Below, one piece after another: positions 35,661 through 43,859 of a DNA stretch of 64,000 nt. Where the stretch lies: positions 1 through 64,000 of the forward strand of contig NZ_MAGO01000006.1 in the NCBI RefSeq assembly GCF_001687335.1. Direction: 5' to 3'. Position numbers and translations under genes: made by a program. The notes beneath the pieces are model-generated. The model did no database searches. It was not told the DNA's origin and saw only the letters and a program-made list of their open reading frames with translations. Within the stretch, counting starts at the first letter, position 1, and every line of letters starts with the position of its first letter. The DNA comes from Dissulfuribacter thermophilus (GTDB taxonomy: Bacteria > Desulfobacterota > Dissulfuribacteria > Dissulfuribacterales > Dissulfuribacteraceae).

Positions 35661-36422
35661 ATGGCTGAAACCCCAATTTATAAAATCCACCCTATTGTCG
35701 TGGGAACAAAGATCTTTGATAAAGGCATGATGACATACCAGTACGATTATGGGAAGGAATATACGATACCAATCTACTCTTGGTATATAGAAGGAGGAGA
35801 TAAAAGGATTCTTGTTGATACTGGTCTCATAGGTGTGATTCAATCTGAAGACAGAGAAAGGGCCATTGGTGGTAAAATCTATACTTTTGAAGAGGGGCTT
35901 TCCCTTTACGGCCTCACACCAAAGGATATCGACATAGTAATACATACCCATCTTCATAACGATCATTGCGAAAATGATTTTAAGTGCATAAATGCCGTCT
36001 TTTATGCACATGAACTCGAGTTTGAGTCTGCCTACAATCCTCATCCATTGGATTTTAGGTACATGGCTGACTTCATACAGGAGATTGATGAAGCAGGTCA
36101 GATGGTACACATAAAAGAGGAAGAATATGAAGTTGTACCAGGTATAAAGATGATTCACACCCCTGCTCACACAAAGGGAGGCATGAGCGTCTTGGTCAAT
36201 ACTGAGAAGGGAATCGCTGGCATAAGCGGTTTCTGTACAATTATGGAAAATTTCTATCCGCCCAATGAGATAAAGGCCATGGAGATGGATGCCATTCCAC
36301 CAGGAACAAACATAAATCCTTATGAGGCCTATGATCAGGTTATACGGCTTCGTGAAATGGTCGATATTATTCTGCCTCTTCACGAACCTAGATTTGCATC
36401 AATGGATGTTATACCGGCGTAA
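35661..36422 (+). CDS. MBL-fold lactonase-like metallohydrolase
   Basis: A 253-residue metallo-beta-lactamase-fold protein similar to AttM/AiiA-type N-acyl homoserine lactonases: HTHLHNDHCEND carries the HxHxDH metal motif, and a further His lies in IHTPAHTKGGMSVLV. AAGGAGGAAGG lies about 11 bases before ATG 35661. The specificity cannot be read from sequence, so other hydrolytic roles are equally possible. It lies between the methyltransferase and ORP-like genes on the same strand. Confidence 0.78.
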   Translation: MAETPIYKIHPIVVGTKIFDKGMMTYQYDYGKEYTIPIYSWYIEGGDKRILVDTGLIGVIQSEDRERAIGGKIYTFEEGLSLYGLTPKDIDIVIHTHLHNDHCENDFKCINAVFYAHELEFESAYNPHPLDFRYMADFIQEIDEAGQMVHIKEEEYEVVPGIKMIHTPAHTKGGMSVLVNTEKGIAGISGFCTIMENFYPPNEIKAMEMDAIPPGTNINPYEAYDQVIRLREMVDIILPLHEPRFASMDVIPA

Positions 36423-36531
36423 ATAATCCCAGATTATGCACATCAAATGCCTGAGAAAAGGATTTTATTTGGATAATTACACAAAATATTGATGTTGGAT
36501 TTAGGTCACATAGAATATACAGGAGGTAAAC

Positions 36532-36909
36532 ATGAAATTAGCTATGCCAATTGAAAACGGGATGTTATCAGGACATTTTGGACATGCTCCTCAATTTGCA
36601 TTTATTGAAATTGATGAGGCATCTCCGTCTGTGCCCACAGATTTACAGTTGGAAACACCACCGCCTCATGAACCAGGGGTACTTCCAAGGTGGTTAAAGG
36701 AGATGGAGGTCACGCACGTTATATGCGGTGGTATTGGAGCAAGGGCAGTGGAATTACTGGAGTCTTCTGGGATAAAGGTGCTAGCTGGGGTAAAGGAAAG
36801 AGATCCTGCCAAGATCGTTCAGGAATTTGTTGAAGGACGTATCTCAGGAGTAACTGGCCCAACCTGTGATCATGGGCATCATGGCCATGGAGGCGGCTGT
36901 AGCAAATAA
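36532..36909 (+). CDS. NifX/ORP-like protein with His/Cys-rich tail
   Basis: A 125-residue NifX-fold protein (MKLAMPIENGMLSGHFGHAPQFAFIEID..; HVICGGIGARAVELLESSGIKVLAGVKE). The C-terminus CDHGHHGHGGGCSK is a metal-binding-like tail. The motif GHFGHAPQF is characteristic of the MTH1175-like subgroup. AGGAGG precedes the start. A role in metal-sulfur cluster handling is inferred from the fold and tail. An FmdB-type zinc-ribbon gene follows 19 bases downstream. Confidence 0.82.
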   Translation: MKLAMPIENGMLSGHFGHAPQFAFIEIDEASPSVPTDLQLETPPPHEPGVLPRWLKEMEVTHVICGGIGARAVELLESSGIKVLAGVKERDPAKIVQEFVEGRISGVTGPTCDHGHHGHGGGCSK

Positions 36910-36928
36910 ATGCGTGGAGGAAACAGTA

Positions 36929-37180
36929 ATGCCAATATATGAATATCTCTGTGAGACCTGTGGTAAGGTAGGAGAATATCTCGTATTTTCTGGAGAAGCT
37001 GAATTAAAGTGCAAATTTTGTAGTTCTAGCTCTCTAAAGAAGCTTTTGTCTCCTAGTGCCAAATATTCAGGGCGCCCCTCTAAAGGTTTACCAGGCCATG
37101 GAGATACAGGTTGTTGTGGTTCTAGGATAGGGGAGGCCTCAAATTGTAATGGCCCTGGATCATGTTGCGGAAGGGCCTGA
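36929..37180 (+). CDS. FmdB-type zinc-ribbon protein with Cys-rich tail
   Basis: An 83-residue protein beginning MPIYEYLCETCGK, the standard FmdB start, followed by the second zinc-ribbon pair CKFCSS. The C-terminal third is rich in Gly and Cys (GCCGSR.. SCCGRA). I use ATG 36929, preceded by GTGGAGG; an open frame extends to 36866 but only shadows the NifX gene. It ends before a strong bidirectional terminator. The function of the family is not well established. Confidence 0.82.
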   Translation: MPIYEYLCETCGKVGEYLVFSGEAELKCKFCSSSSLKKLLSPSAKYSGRPSKGLPGHGDTGCCGSRIGEASNCNGPGSCCGRA

Positions 37181-37222
37181 CAATTTGTAACTAATCATAG
37201 GCAATTGCTGCTAAGAAAAGGG

Positions 37223-37265
37223 AATAAGGTTCAAGGTTCATGGGAATTGAACCTTGAACCTTATT
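37223..37265. terminator. Bidirectional intrinsic terminator
   Basis: A perfect 18-bp stem (AATAAGGTTCAAGGTTCA and its complement) around a 7-base loop TGGGAAT, with A-rich sequence before and T-rich sequence after. It separates the plus-strand ORP-like genes from the convergent minus-strand Hdr/DsrE operon. Confidence 0.9.
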
Positions 37266-37273
37266 TTTATTGA

Positions 37274-37651
37274 TCAATATGTAAGTGCCTGATCTGCATT
37301 CATCACTTCATTGATTAGTTTTCCAGCCTTTACAAGCTCACAGCCGTCCACTAGTTGATCCTTTGAAATCTTCCTTTCCTCGATACAGGGAATACAAACG
37401 AAAATCTTCCCTCCAAGGGGTATTATCCCGTCTACTAATTCCTTTAAAGGCTTGAGGCCTGGGGCAGTAATATGTTCATACATCCCCTTGGTACATGCCA
37501 TGACCCCTTTCCCCTGGAATACCACAGTGACCTGAACGTCCATTGCAAGGGCTGCATTGGCTACTACCAATCCGAGAGTAGCCTTTTCTGGATCGTCAAG
37601 TCCATGGGTGATAATTACCACAAGCTTTTTTCCAGCTATTGATCCTGCCAT
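37274..37651 (-). CDS. DsrE-family sulfur-relay protein
   Basis: A 125-residue DsrE/DsrF-like protein (KLVVIITHGLDDPEKATLGLVVANAALAMDVQVTVVFQGKGV..; FVCIPCIEERKI). The CxxC of IPCIEER and further Cys residues could carry persulfide. DsrE-type proteins pass sulfur with TusA, which is encoded at the start of the same operon (43595-43849). This is the last gene before the terminator. The precise sulfur partner is unknown. Confidence 0.82.
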   Translation of the reverse strand: MAGSIAGKKLVVIITHGLDDPEKATLGLVVANAALAMDVQVTVVFQGKGVMACTKGMYEHITAPGLKPLKELVDGIIPLGGKIFVCIPCIEERKISKDQLVDGCELVKAGKLINEVMNADQALTY

Positions 37652-37696
37652 TTTTATATTACCTCCTTATATTTTAATGAAGAAAATATGTAGGGG

Positions 37697-38674
37697 TTAG
37701 GTGCTAGTTTTTTGGGTAGATGATGACTCCAGTAGATATTCAGAAATATCCTTAATTTCTACTTTATCTTGAGTAGCAGCTTTTAGATTGAGATGACAGA
37801 CGGGACACATAGTCACTATTTTTTTGCCAATGGCCGAAAGAGATTCCAGCCTTTTTTGAGCTATCTCCCTGGTCTTTTCAGGAAAAAGTGACTCTATTGG
37901 TCCACCACAACAGTGGGTTAGTCTCCCAGACAGTTCAGGCTCACATACATTATATCCGGCTTGTTTGAGCAGTTTTCTTGGGGCCTCTGATACATCCAGA
38001 TATCGCGTATAAACGCATGAATCGTGGATTACTACTTTACTATCTCCATTAAAGTGGAGTTTTTTAGGGAGCTTTTCAGCTAGTATCTCGAGATAACTTT
38101 TTACCTCAAGGTCAAATCCATTGATCAGCTCTGGATAGATATGTCCTAAGATATAAGTAGTGTGAGGATCTACGGTGATTACAGTACCTACGCCTGCCTC
38201 TTTGAGAGTTCTATAGACTTTTTTTGCATGTCTTTCAAAGACGTGTTGAAGTCCCAAGTCATAGGCAAGGGTACCTGCATAGTCTTCTCTTTCATAGAGG
38301 TATCCAGGGTCAATGCCTGCTAATCTCAAGAGGAAAACGATATTTCGTAGATAGCCATTATATAGTCTAATGTCTTGTGGAGATGCGGCAGCAATTGACA
38401 TTAGAGTAGATACGCTAAAGATGGGATTTATGATTCTAGCAAGTCTAGTCTTTTGGGAAGGGTTAGAGATCTTCTTTTGCCTTTTCTGTACCCCTTTAAT
38501 AAAGGGTATTATTTGATACATGTGTCCTGTAAAGATTACAACCTTTCCGCCTCGTTTCAGTCCAAGGCCTTTGGCCCAGGCAGTTAGTCGCTTCCAGCTC
38601 AGGGGAAAGGCGCTCTTTCTAATGGCAATATTCTGTTCCAGTATTGCAAGTATGTCTTCTTTGGGAAGTGTCAT
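37697..38674 (-). CDS. HdrB-like CCG-domain iron-sulfur protein
   Basis: A 325-residue protein with one clear CCG domain in its C-terminal half: HDSCVYTRYLDV, LTHCCGGPIESLF and MCPVCHLNLKAA supply the Cys set. The N-terminal half does not show a second complete set; the expected position reads VITVDPHTTYILGH. Such single-cluster relatives occur in Hdr-like complexes of Desulfobacterota. It follows HdrC (4-base overlap) and would receive electrons from it. Its own substrate is unknown; heterodisulfide or protein persulfide are candidates. Confidence 0.8.
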   Translation of the reverse strand: MTLPKEDILAILEQNIAIRKSAFPLSWKRLTAWAKGLGLKRGGKVVIFTGHMYQIIPFIKGVQKRQKKISNPSQKTRLARIINPIFSVSTLMSIAAASPQDIRLYNGYLRNIVFLLRLAGIDPGYLYEREDYAGTLAYDLGLQHVFERHAKKVYRTLKEAGVGTVITVDPHTTYILGHIYPELINGFDLEVKSYLEILAEKLPKKLHFNGDSKVVIHDSCVYTRYLDVSEAPRKLLKQAGYNVCEPELSGRLTHCCGGPIESLFPEKTREIAQKRLESLSAIGKKIVTMCPVCHLNLKAATQDKVEIKDISEYLLESSSTQKTST

Positions 38675-38973
38675 GGTTTAAACACCTTTTTATTTAGATA
38701 TATTCTTAGGAGCCTTATATTGTTGGATATTTTTACTCCTTCTGGACAATTCTCCTCACACATTCTGCAAAGAAGGCAGGAAAAAATGGGGTCAGATTCA
38801 TCTCTTAGACGATCCTCTGCGCCGAGAAGGGCATATCTAAAAATTTCTCTTGGGAGGATAGGAAGTCCAACAGGACATAGGGCTGTACATGTTCCGCAGC
38901 TAAAGCACATGCTCGCATTAAAATCCCCAATTTTTTTTAGTTCTTTCAAGACATTTTCACTTACTTTGATCAT
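38671..38973 (-). CDS. HdrC-like ferredoxin subunit
   Basis: A 100-residue protein with two 4Fe-4S motifs: CFSCGTCTALCPV and CLLCRMCEENCPE, the standard HdrC pattern, with the helical linkage LPREIFRYALLGAEDRL between them. It would transfer electrons from the HdrA-like flavoproteins to the HdrB-like protein encoded next. It overlaps the HdrB gene by 4 bases, so translation is probably coupled. Confidence 0.88.
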   Translation of the reverse strand: MIKVSENVLKELKKIGDFNASMCFSCGTCTALCPVGLPILPREIFRYALLGAEDRLRDESDPIFSCLLCRMCEENCPEGVKISNNIRLLRIYLNKKVFKP

Positions 38974-38976
38974 GGC

Positions 38977-39216
38977 TTACTTCTTCCTGTATTTAAAATA
39001 ACGATCCCGTCTTTCCTTTGGGACCTCCTCTATTAGGCTAAATTTTCGCATGGCCATGACATACATCATGATCTCGTCACTTGGCCATTGGATTGCCTGT
39101 GAAATTTCATTAATTGAAAGTGGGCCGCGCTCTTCGAGGACAGATAGTATTTTTTTCTGGAGCCCCATTTCGTCTCTGAATTTTTCAACAGTTGTCTTTG
39201 GCCGACTTGGTTTCAT
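38977..39216 (-). CDS. Small winged-helix protein in the Hdr operon
   Basis: A 79-residue protein (..LQKKILSVLEERGPLSINEISQAIQWPSDEIMMYVMAMRKFSLIEEVPKERRDRYFKYRKK) with the outline of a winged helix-turn-helix. Similar small wHTH proteins are encoded between HdrA- and HdrC-like genes in other Desulfobacterota. ATGA overlap with the preceding HdrA stop shows tight coupling. It may be a structural adaptor or a regulator; that is not resolved. Confidence 0.6.
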   Translation of the reverse strand: MKPSRPKTTVEKFRDEMGLQKKILSVLEERGPLSINEISQAIQWPSDEIMMYVMAMRKFSLIEEVPKERRDRYFKYRKK

Positions 39217-40976
39217 GGTCTAATCTCTCCTGTTAAGGCTTCAATCATTGCCCTAATTCGTTGATGCTCGTAACCCTTTATCTCTACGGCCTCTTTTGGA
39301 CATACAGGAACGCAGGCGCCTTCTCCCTTACAGAGTCCAGGATTTACTTTTGCAACCTTTTTTCCGTCTACATCATTGATTGAGATTGCCTCATATGGAC
39401 AAGCATCAATACACAATCCGCATCCATCACAGAGTTCTTCATAGACTTTGGCAATAAAGGGTTCGAGGTATACCTTTTCCTTTAGAAGCATTGACCCTGC
39501 CTTGGCAGCTGCTGCAAGTGCACTTTGAACACTCTCAGAGGCATTTTTGGGAGACTGTGAACACCCAGCAATGAACAGACCGTCTACTACTGTTTCCACA
39601 GGTCTGAGTTTGGGGTGTATTTCATTGTAAAAGCCGTCCTTGCCTATGGGGAGCTTTAGAATTGATTCAAGTTCAGGATTATCTCTGGGAACCATTCCTG
39701 TCACAAGGACTACTAGGTCACAGTCTATCTCCAGTTCCTGTTTTCGAGTGAGAAGGTCTTTTACTTTTACACGGTTTATTCCAACCTCCCTATCTATTAT
39801 TACTTCAGGCGGGGATGAAGGAGAAAATTTTATGAAAATGGATCCTGTCTCTAGGGCCCTTTGATATAGAGCTTCAAATGCTCCATAGGTCCTAATATCT
39901 CTATATAAATGATATTGTACTATTTTTTCTCCAAAATTCTCGTGGGTACTGACTGCTGCATGAATGCCTGCTGTGCAGCAATAGCGGGAGCAATATGTCA
40001 ATGCGTCTTCCTTTTTGGAGTTTTCTCTTGAACCAACGCAATAAATATAGCAAATTTTTTTTATCTTTTTTCCATTGAGCATAAGGGCGGATTTGTGAGT
40101 GCCTACATTTTTTTCCAGCAAATCCAGGTACTGCCCCAGAGTAATTACGAAAGGCGCTCCAAATCCTAGTTCACCCTCCTTTGGTGTATAGGGAGCAGCG
40201 CCTGTGGCCACAATAATTGCGCCTACATTTAATTCGATAACATCTCTATCATCTGTCTCTGGCCTCTTCACCTCTACCTTGATCGTGAAATCTCCTACGC
40301 TCCCTTTTTTCTCAATGAGTCTTGCCCCATAGTAAATATGTAAGGTATCAATGGCATTTGCCCTCAATCTAAGTGATTCGATGAGTTTTTTAGCATCAGT
40401 GTTATTGGGAAATAGTCTCTTTCTGTTGCGTATTAGTCCTCCAGGTTCATTTTCTTTTTCCACGACATATACATTGAGCCCCATCTGTCCAAGGCTTATT
40501 GCAGCTCTCATTCCTGCTATGCCAGCACCAATTATCAATACGGCCGGACGGGTCTTGATCTCTATAGGCTCCATGGGCTTTGAAAATCTAGTACTAGCAA
40601 TCCCTGCCCTGACGAGTCGTATGGCCTTTTGGGTAGCTCCATCCTTATCGTGGGTATGTGTCCATGAACACTGTTCGCGAATATTGGCATGGCTATATTC
40701 ATAGGGATTGAGTCCCCCACGTTTGGCCATGGACCTGAATGTACTTAAATGGAGTTTGGGGGAACAAGATGCAATAACAATCCCATTGAGATTGTATTCC
40801 CTTATGTACTTGATCATTTCTTCTTGGGCGGCATCAGAACAAGAAAACGTATTTACCCTGGCAACCACTACGCCTTTTTCTTTTGCTATGCCCTTAACTA
40901 CCTTATCGACATCGATATAATCAGAGATGTTCCCGCCGCACCGGCATACAAATACCCCAATCCTTTTGTCCGCCAT
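39213..40976 (-). CDS. HdrA-like flavoprotein with C-terminal ferredoxin
   Basis: A 587-residue flavoprotein. The N-terminal domain has IGVFVCRCGGNI and ..SCSPKLHLSTF; a FAD-binding Rossmann motif VLIIGAGIAGMRAA is at about 148-160; and two 4Fe-4S motifs (CDGCGLCIDACPY, CKGEGACVPVCPK) close the protein. The Cys-rich YCSRYCCTAGIHAA motif binds a cluster in HdrA. No Sec codon is seen. The whole protein resembles the second half of the double HdrA encoded at 54128-57190. It would pass electrons to HdrC and HdrB. Confidence 0.88.
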   Translation of the reverse strand: MADKRIGVFVCRCGGNISDYIDVDKVVKGIAKEKGVVVARVNTFSCSDAAQEEMIKYIREYNLNGIVIASCSPKLHLSTFRSMAKRGGLNPYEYSHANIREQCSWTHTHDKDGATQKAIRLVRAGIASTRFSKPMEPIEIKTRPAVLIIGAGIAGMRAAISLGQMGLNVYVVEKENEPGGLIRNRKRLFPNNTDAKKLIESLRLRANAIDTLHIYYGARLIEKKGSVGDFTIKVEVKRPETDDRDVIELNVGAIIVATGAAPYTPKEGELGFGAPFVITLGQYLDLLEKNVGTHKSALMLNGKKIKKICYIYCVGSRENSKKEDALTYCSRYCCTAGIHAAVSTHENFGEKIVQYHLYRDIRTYGAFEALYQRALETGSIFIKFSPSSPPEVIIDREVGINRVKVKDLLTRKQELEIDCDLVVLVTGMVPRDNPELESILKLPIGKDGFYNEIHPKLRPVETVVDGLFIAGCSQSPKNASESVQSALAAAAKAGSMLLKEKVYLEPFIAKVYEELCDGCGLCIDACPYEAISINDVDGKKVAKVNPGLCKGEGACVPVCPKEAVEIKGYEHQRIRAMIEALTGEIRP

Positions 40977-41019
40977 TATTCCTCCTAACGCAACCCTTCC
41001 AAAAGATTCTTTTCCTTCA

Positions 41020-41050
41020 ACTCAAAACTCAACACTCAAAACTCAACACT
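41020..41050. repeat. Short tandem repeat between hdrA-like genes
   Basis: The 14-bp unit ACTCAAAACTCAAC occurs twice in tandem with a partial third copy, in the 78-base gap between the two flavoprotein genes. Its function is unknown; it may be slippage-generated. Confidence 0.7.
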
Positions 41051-41054
41051 TCCA

Positions 41055-43205
41055 TTAGGCCTTGTCCCTGGATTTTAGATACGATGCCACCTGAGCTGCA
41101 CAGGCCCCTGCATGAACTACGCAATCAGGAATATCCTTTGGGCCCGATGCAGATCCCGCCACGAACACTCCATCTACGTTGCTAAGGCAAGGCTCAGAAA
41201 TTTCGCTAATTTCTTTAAAGAAGCTCAATTCATTTAATTGGGGAATATTGTCCTTAAATGCCTTTGTGATCTTTGAGTCTGCTAGCGCCCCTACTGAAAG
41301 CACCACAAGATCGTGTTTTGCACGTTTTAGTCCCCCTTTTCTCTCCATATCCTCGTAATAGAGGTAAAGATCATCTCCTGGGGCCTCTTCAATGCGCGCA
41401 ACCTTGCCCTTTACAAAGACTACCCCCATTCCTTTGGCCTGCTCGTAGAATTCATCGTAGCCCTTTCCAAAGGCCCTGATGTCAATGTAATAGATAGTGA
41501 CATTCGCAATAGGAAGCGCCCCCATGATGAGCTGGGCCTGTTTTATGGAATACATGCAACAAATACGGGAACACCATGGATTTCCGACTGTTTTGTCTCT
41601 GGAACCAGTACAGAGTATAAGGGCAATGTTGCCAGGGATTTTTCCATCTGAGGGCCTGAGTACCGCGTTGTAGGGCCGTGTTGGCGAAAGGAGTCTATCC
41701 ATCTGCATTGCAGTAATGACATTTGGCATCCTTTCATATCCAAGGAGTTTCTTTTTGGATGGGTCAAACAGTTTAAATCCGGTTGCAGTGATTATGGCGC
41801 TTGCCTTCACATTGAGTTGGGTAGGCTCCATGGAAAAGTCAATAGCACCTGCCGGACATGCCTTTTTACACTCTAAACACTCTGAACAAGATCCGCAGTC
41901 AAGACACTCCATGGCTTTCTCAAGAGCCTGTTCCTCAGAGAGAAGGGGTCTCAAGGAAGCATCTTCCTTGGGCAAAGTCTCGTAGTGGCCGTGTTTAAAT
42001 AGTTTCCTCCCTGTTGTTTTGTCCGACTCTTTTAATGTGACAGTCTTTCCCTCCAGAAATAAATGAATTTGTCTGGCGATTCGCTTGGCCTCCTGAATGC
42101 CTAGTACGATCCTACATGGATCCTCGACCACTGTCTCTGGCCTGAAGATTCGTTCATCTTCAGATGTGTAGGATTTATCTTCTGTGAATACAACGTCATA
42201 TCCATTTGCCAAAATCTCTTTAAAAGATGCGGGTTTTATATCCTCGACATTTATACCCTTTGAAAGTATCCCTTGAATATCATTTTTTAGGATGTAACTA
42301 GGAAGATGGCCACCTTGCTTTGCCTTCAATAATATGCCCCCCAGTTCTTTTCCCCCTGTAAATATCGTTACACTATGTCCCTGTATGCATAGGAAATAGG
42401 CTAGGGCAAGAGATTCAACTCCAGAACCTACGATGCCTATTTTGTGTTTTCCCTGTGGTGGCTCACATGGTAAACCATCATCATTGTTATTTGGTTTTGC
42501 CCCAATCCTTTTCTCAGCGATAAAACGCTCAAGCTCCCTTATGGAAACTGGTTTATTAGAGCGTTTGCCTTTTGTGCAGTGTTTTTCACACGGGGCATAG
42601 CAAAGATAGCCCAATGATCCAACAAAAGGTGCATCCTCCATGTGCCTCTCATAAGCCCTCTCAAATCTTCCATTTCTTATCAGTGCTACCAGTCCATGTG
42701 CCCTTATTCCCGCAGGGCAGGAGTTTGAACACGGAGAAAGCCCCTTTTTCTCTATAACTGCCTTTTTGGGGACAGCCTGGGGAAATGGGATGTATATCGC
42801 CCTTCTCGCAATGAGTCCCTCGTTAAATTGGTCAATTCGTGCAACAGTGCATACCTTTTCACACTGAGAACACCCAGTACACTTTGAAGGATCTACAAAG
42901 GTAGGCTTTTGGGTAATTTTTACATCAAATGTCCCGTCTTCTAGCCTCTCAATGGATTTGACCTCGGAATATGTTAAGGTCGTAATATTTGGGTGATTAT
43001 ATGTTGCTGCCATTTTAGGAGTAGATATGCAACTCGAGCAGTCAAGAGTGGGAAAGACCTTTGAAAGGAGGATCATCTTACCGCCTATGCTGGCTTCTCG
43101 TTCCACCAGGAGCACTTTGAACCCCATATCTCCCAGGGTTAAGGCAGACTCCATGCCTGAAATGCCACCCCCAATAACTACGCAATCGAAATGGAGATTA
43201 TCCAT
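41055..43205 (-). CDS. HdrA-like flavoprotein with an inserted GltD-like module
   Basis: A 716-residue flavoprotein. HdrA framework: FAD motif VVIGGGISGMESALTLG, FPTLDCSSCISTPKMAAT, CTGCSQCEKVC, then at the end WCSRICCMYSIKQAQ and GVFVAGSASGPKDIPD. Between them (about residues 150-470) sits a block like the small subunit of glutamate synthase or NfnB: LSPCSNSCPAGIRAHGL, GYLCYAPCEKHCTKG, a second nucleotide-binding motif IGIVGSGVESLALAYFL, and CLDCGSCSECLECKKACP. This suggests an added NAD(P)H- or second flavin site. The position that is Sec in the other HdrA is Cys here. Confidence 0.85.
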   Translation of the reverse strand: MDNLHFDCVVIGGGISGMESALTLGDMGFKVLLVEREASIGGKMILLSKVFPTLDCSSCISTPKMAATYNHPNITTLTYSEVKSIERLEDGTFDVKITQKPTFVDPSKCTGCSQCEKVCTVARIDQFNEGLIARRAIYIPFPQAVPKKAVIEKKGLSPCSNSCPAGIRAHGLVALIRNGRFERAYERHMEDAPFVGSLGYLCYAPCEKHCTKGKRSNKPVSIRELERFIAEKRIGAKPNNNDDGLPCEPPQGKHKIGIVGSGVESLALAYFLCIQGHSVTIFTGGKELGGILLKAKQGGHLPSYILKNDIQGILSKGINVEDIKPASFKEILANGYDVVFTEDKSYTSEDERIFRPETVVEDPCRIVLGIQEAKRIARQIHLFLEGKTVTLKESDKTTGRKLFKHGHYETLPKEDASLRPLLSEEQALEKAMECLDCGSCSECLECKKACPAGAIDFSMEPTQLNVKASAIITATGFKLFDPSKKKLLGYERMPNVITAMQMDRLLSPTRPYNAVLRPSDGKIPGNIALILCTGSRDKTVGNPWCSRICCMYSIKQAQLIMGALPIANVTIYYIDIRAFGKGYDEFYEQAKGMGVVFVKGKVARIEEAPGDDLYLYYEDMERKGGLKRAKHDLVVLSVGALADSKITKAFKDNIPQLNELSFFKEISEISEPCLSNVDGVFVAGSASGPKDIPDCVVHAGACAAQVASYLKSRDKA

Positions 43206-43593
43206 CTTGTTCTCCGCAGAGTTTCTTTAGGTTTTCCTCAAATTTTTTCATGTGGTTTTGGAATGCCTCTGAACACACGGAACATATCGCAGCCATCTTA
43301 ATCCTTCGGGGGTCCATTCCATTGATTTTGACTAGCTCTTGGGCGTTTTTTACGACATCTGCTGTCCTTTTGGTGCAATCCTGAAGGAAGCTGCAATCTG
43401 TTCCGTCAGCGGCTATGAATACTCCATCAAATCCCTTTTTTAGGGCATACAGTATCCACCTTGGATCGATCCCGCTTGAACATGGAACGGATATCACTGA
43501 AACGCCGAGGGGATAGTCCAAGTGGGACGCCCCAGCCAGATCTATCCCCGGATCTGAGATGGTGTTGGTTGAAAAGACTAGGATCTTTAACAT
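43198..43593 (-). CDS. MvhD-like (hydrogenase delta subunit) protein
   Basis: A 131-residue relative of MvhD, recognised by its start (ILVFSTNTISDPGIDLAGASHLDYPLGVSVISVPCSSGIDPRWILYALKKGFDGVFIAADGTDC). The conserved [U/C]HxGxCHYxxGN motif of MvhD is replaced by DGTDCSFLQDC, and a CSVC follows near the end. It would link HdrA-like flavoproteins to another electron carrier. It overlaps the flavoprotein gene by 8 bases and follows TusA by 1 base. Confidence 0.75.
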   Translation of the reverse strand: MLKILVFSTNTISDPGIDLAGASHLDYPLGVSVISVPCSSGIDPRWILYALKKGFDGVFIAADGTDCSFLQDCTKRTADVVKNAQELVKINGMDPRRIKMAAICSVCSEAFQNHMKKFEENLKKLCGEQDG

Positions 43594-43594
43594 G

Positions 43595-43849
43595 TCACTC
43601 CTCAGCCTTTTTTACAAACAGCCTCCAAAATCCTGCCTCCTCAATGACTCCCAGAAAATCATGACCAGCGTTTTCAGCCCATAATGGCAGGTCATCATTT
43701 GTACCTTCATCAGATGATTGGACTTCTAGGATGGCTCCAGGGGCCAGATCTGCTATTGCTCGTTTTGCCTCGAGCAATGGACCAGGACAGGCTGTTCCCC
43801 TGGCATCTACAACTTTGTCTGGTTTTAACGAACTTAGATCTACGCTCAT
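43595..43849 (-). CDS. TusA-family sulfur carrier
   Basis: An 84-residue TusA-like protein. The conserved motif ARGTACPGPLLEAKRAI carries the sulfur-binding Cys. The C-terminal part fits the two-layer sandwich fold (GAILEVQSSDEGTNDDLPLWAENAGHDFLGV..). I use ATG 43849, which has AGGAGG upstream, rather than the longer frame beginning at 43906. With DsrE at the other end of the operon, it would carry persulfide sulfur to or from the Hdr-like complex. This is a context-based inference. Confidence 0.88.
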   Translation of the reverse strand: MSVDLSSLKPDKVVDARGTACPGPLLEAKRAIADLAPGAILEVQSSDEGTNDDLPLWAENAGHDFLGVIEEAGFWRLFVKKAEE

Positions 43850-43859
43850 GGCATTCCTC

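Noticed and set aside
37274-37651. Selenocysteine read-through at the DsrE stop TGA
   Set aside because: The protein is full length at the TGA and the sequence after it is the terminator hairpin, not family sequence.
41020-41050. Minimal CRISPR or iteron array
   Set aside because: Two contiguous 14-bp units without spacers; no initiator or cas gene nearby.
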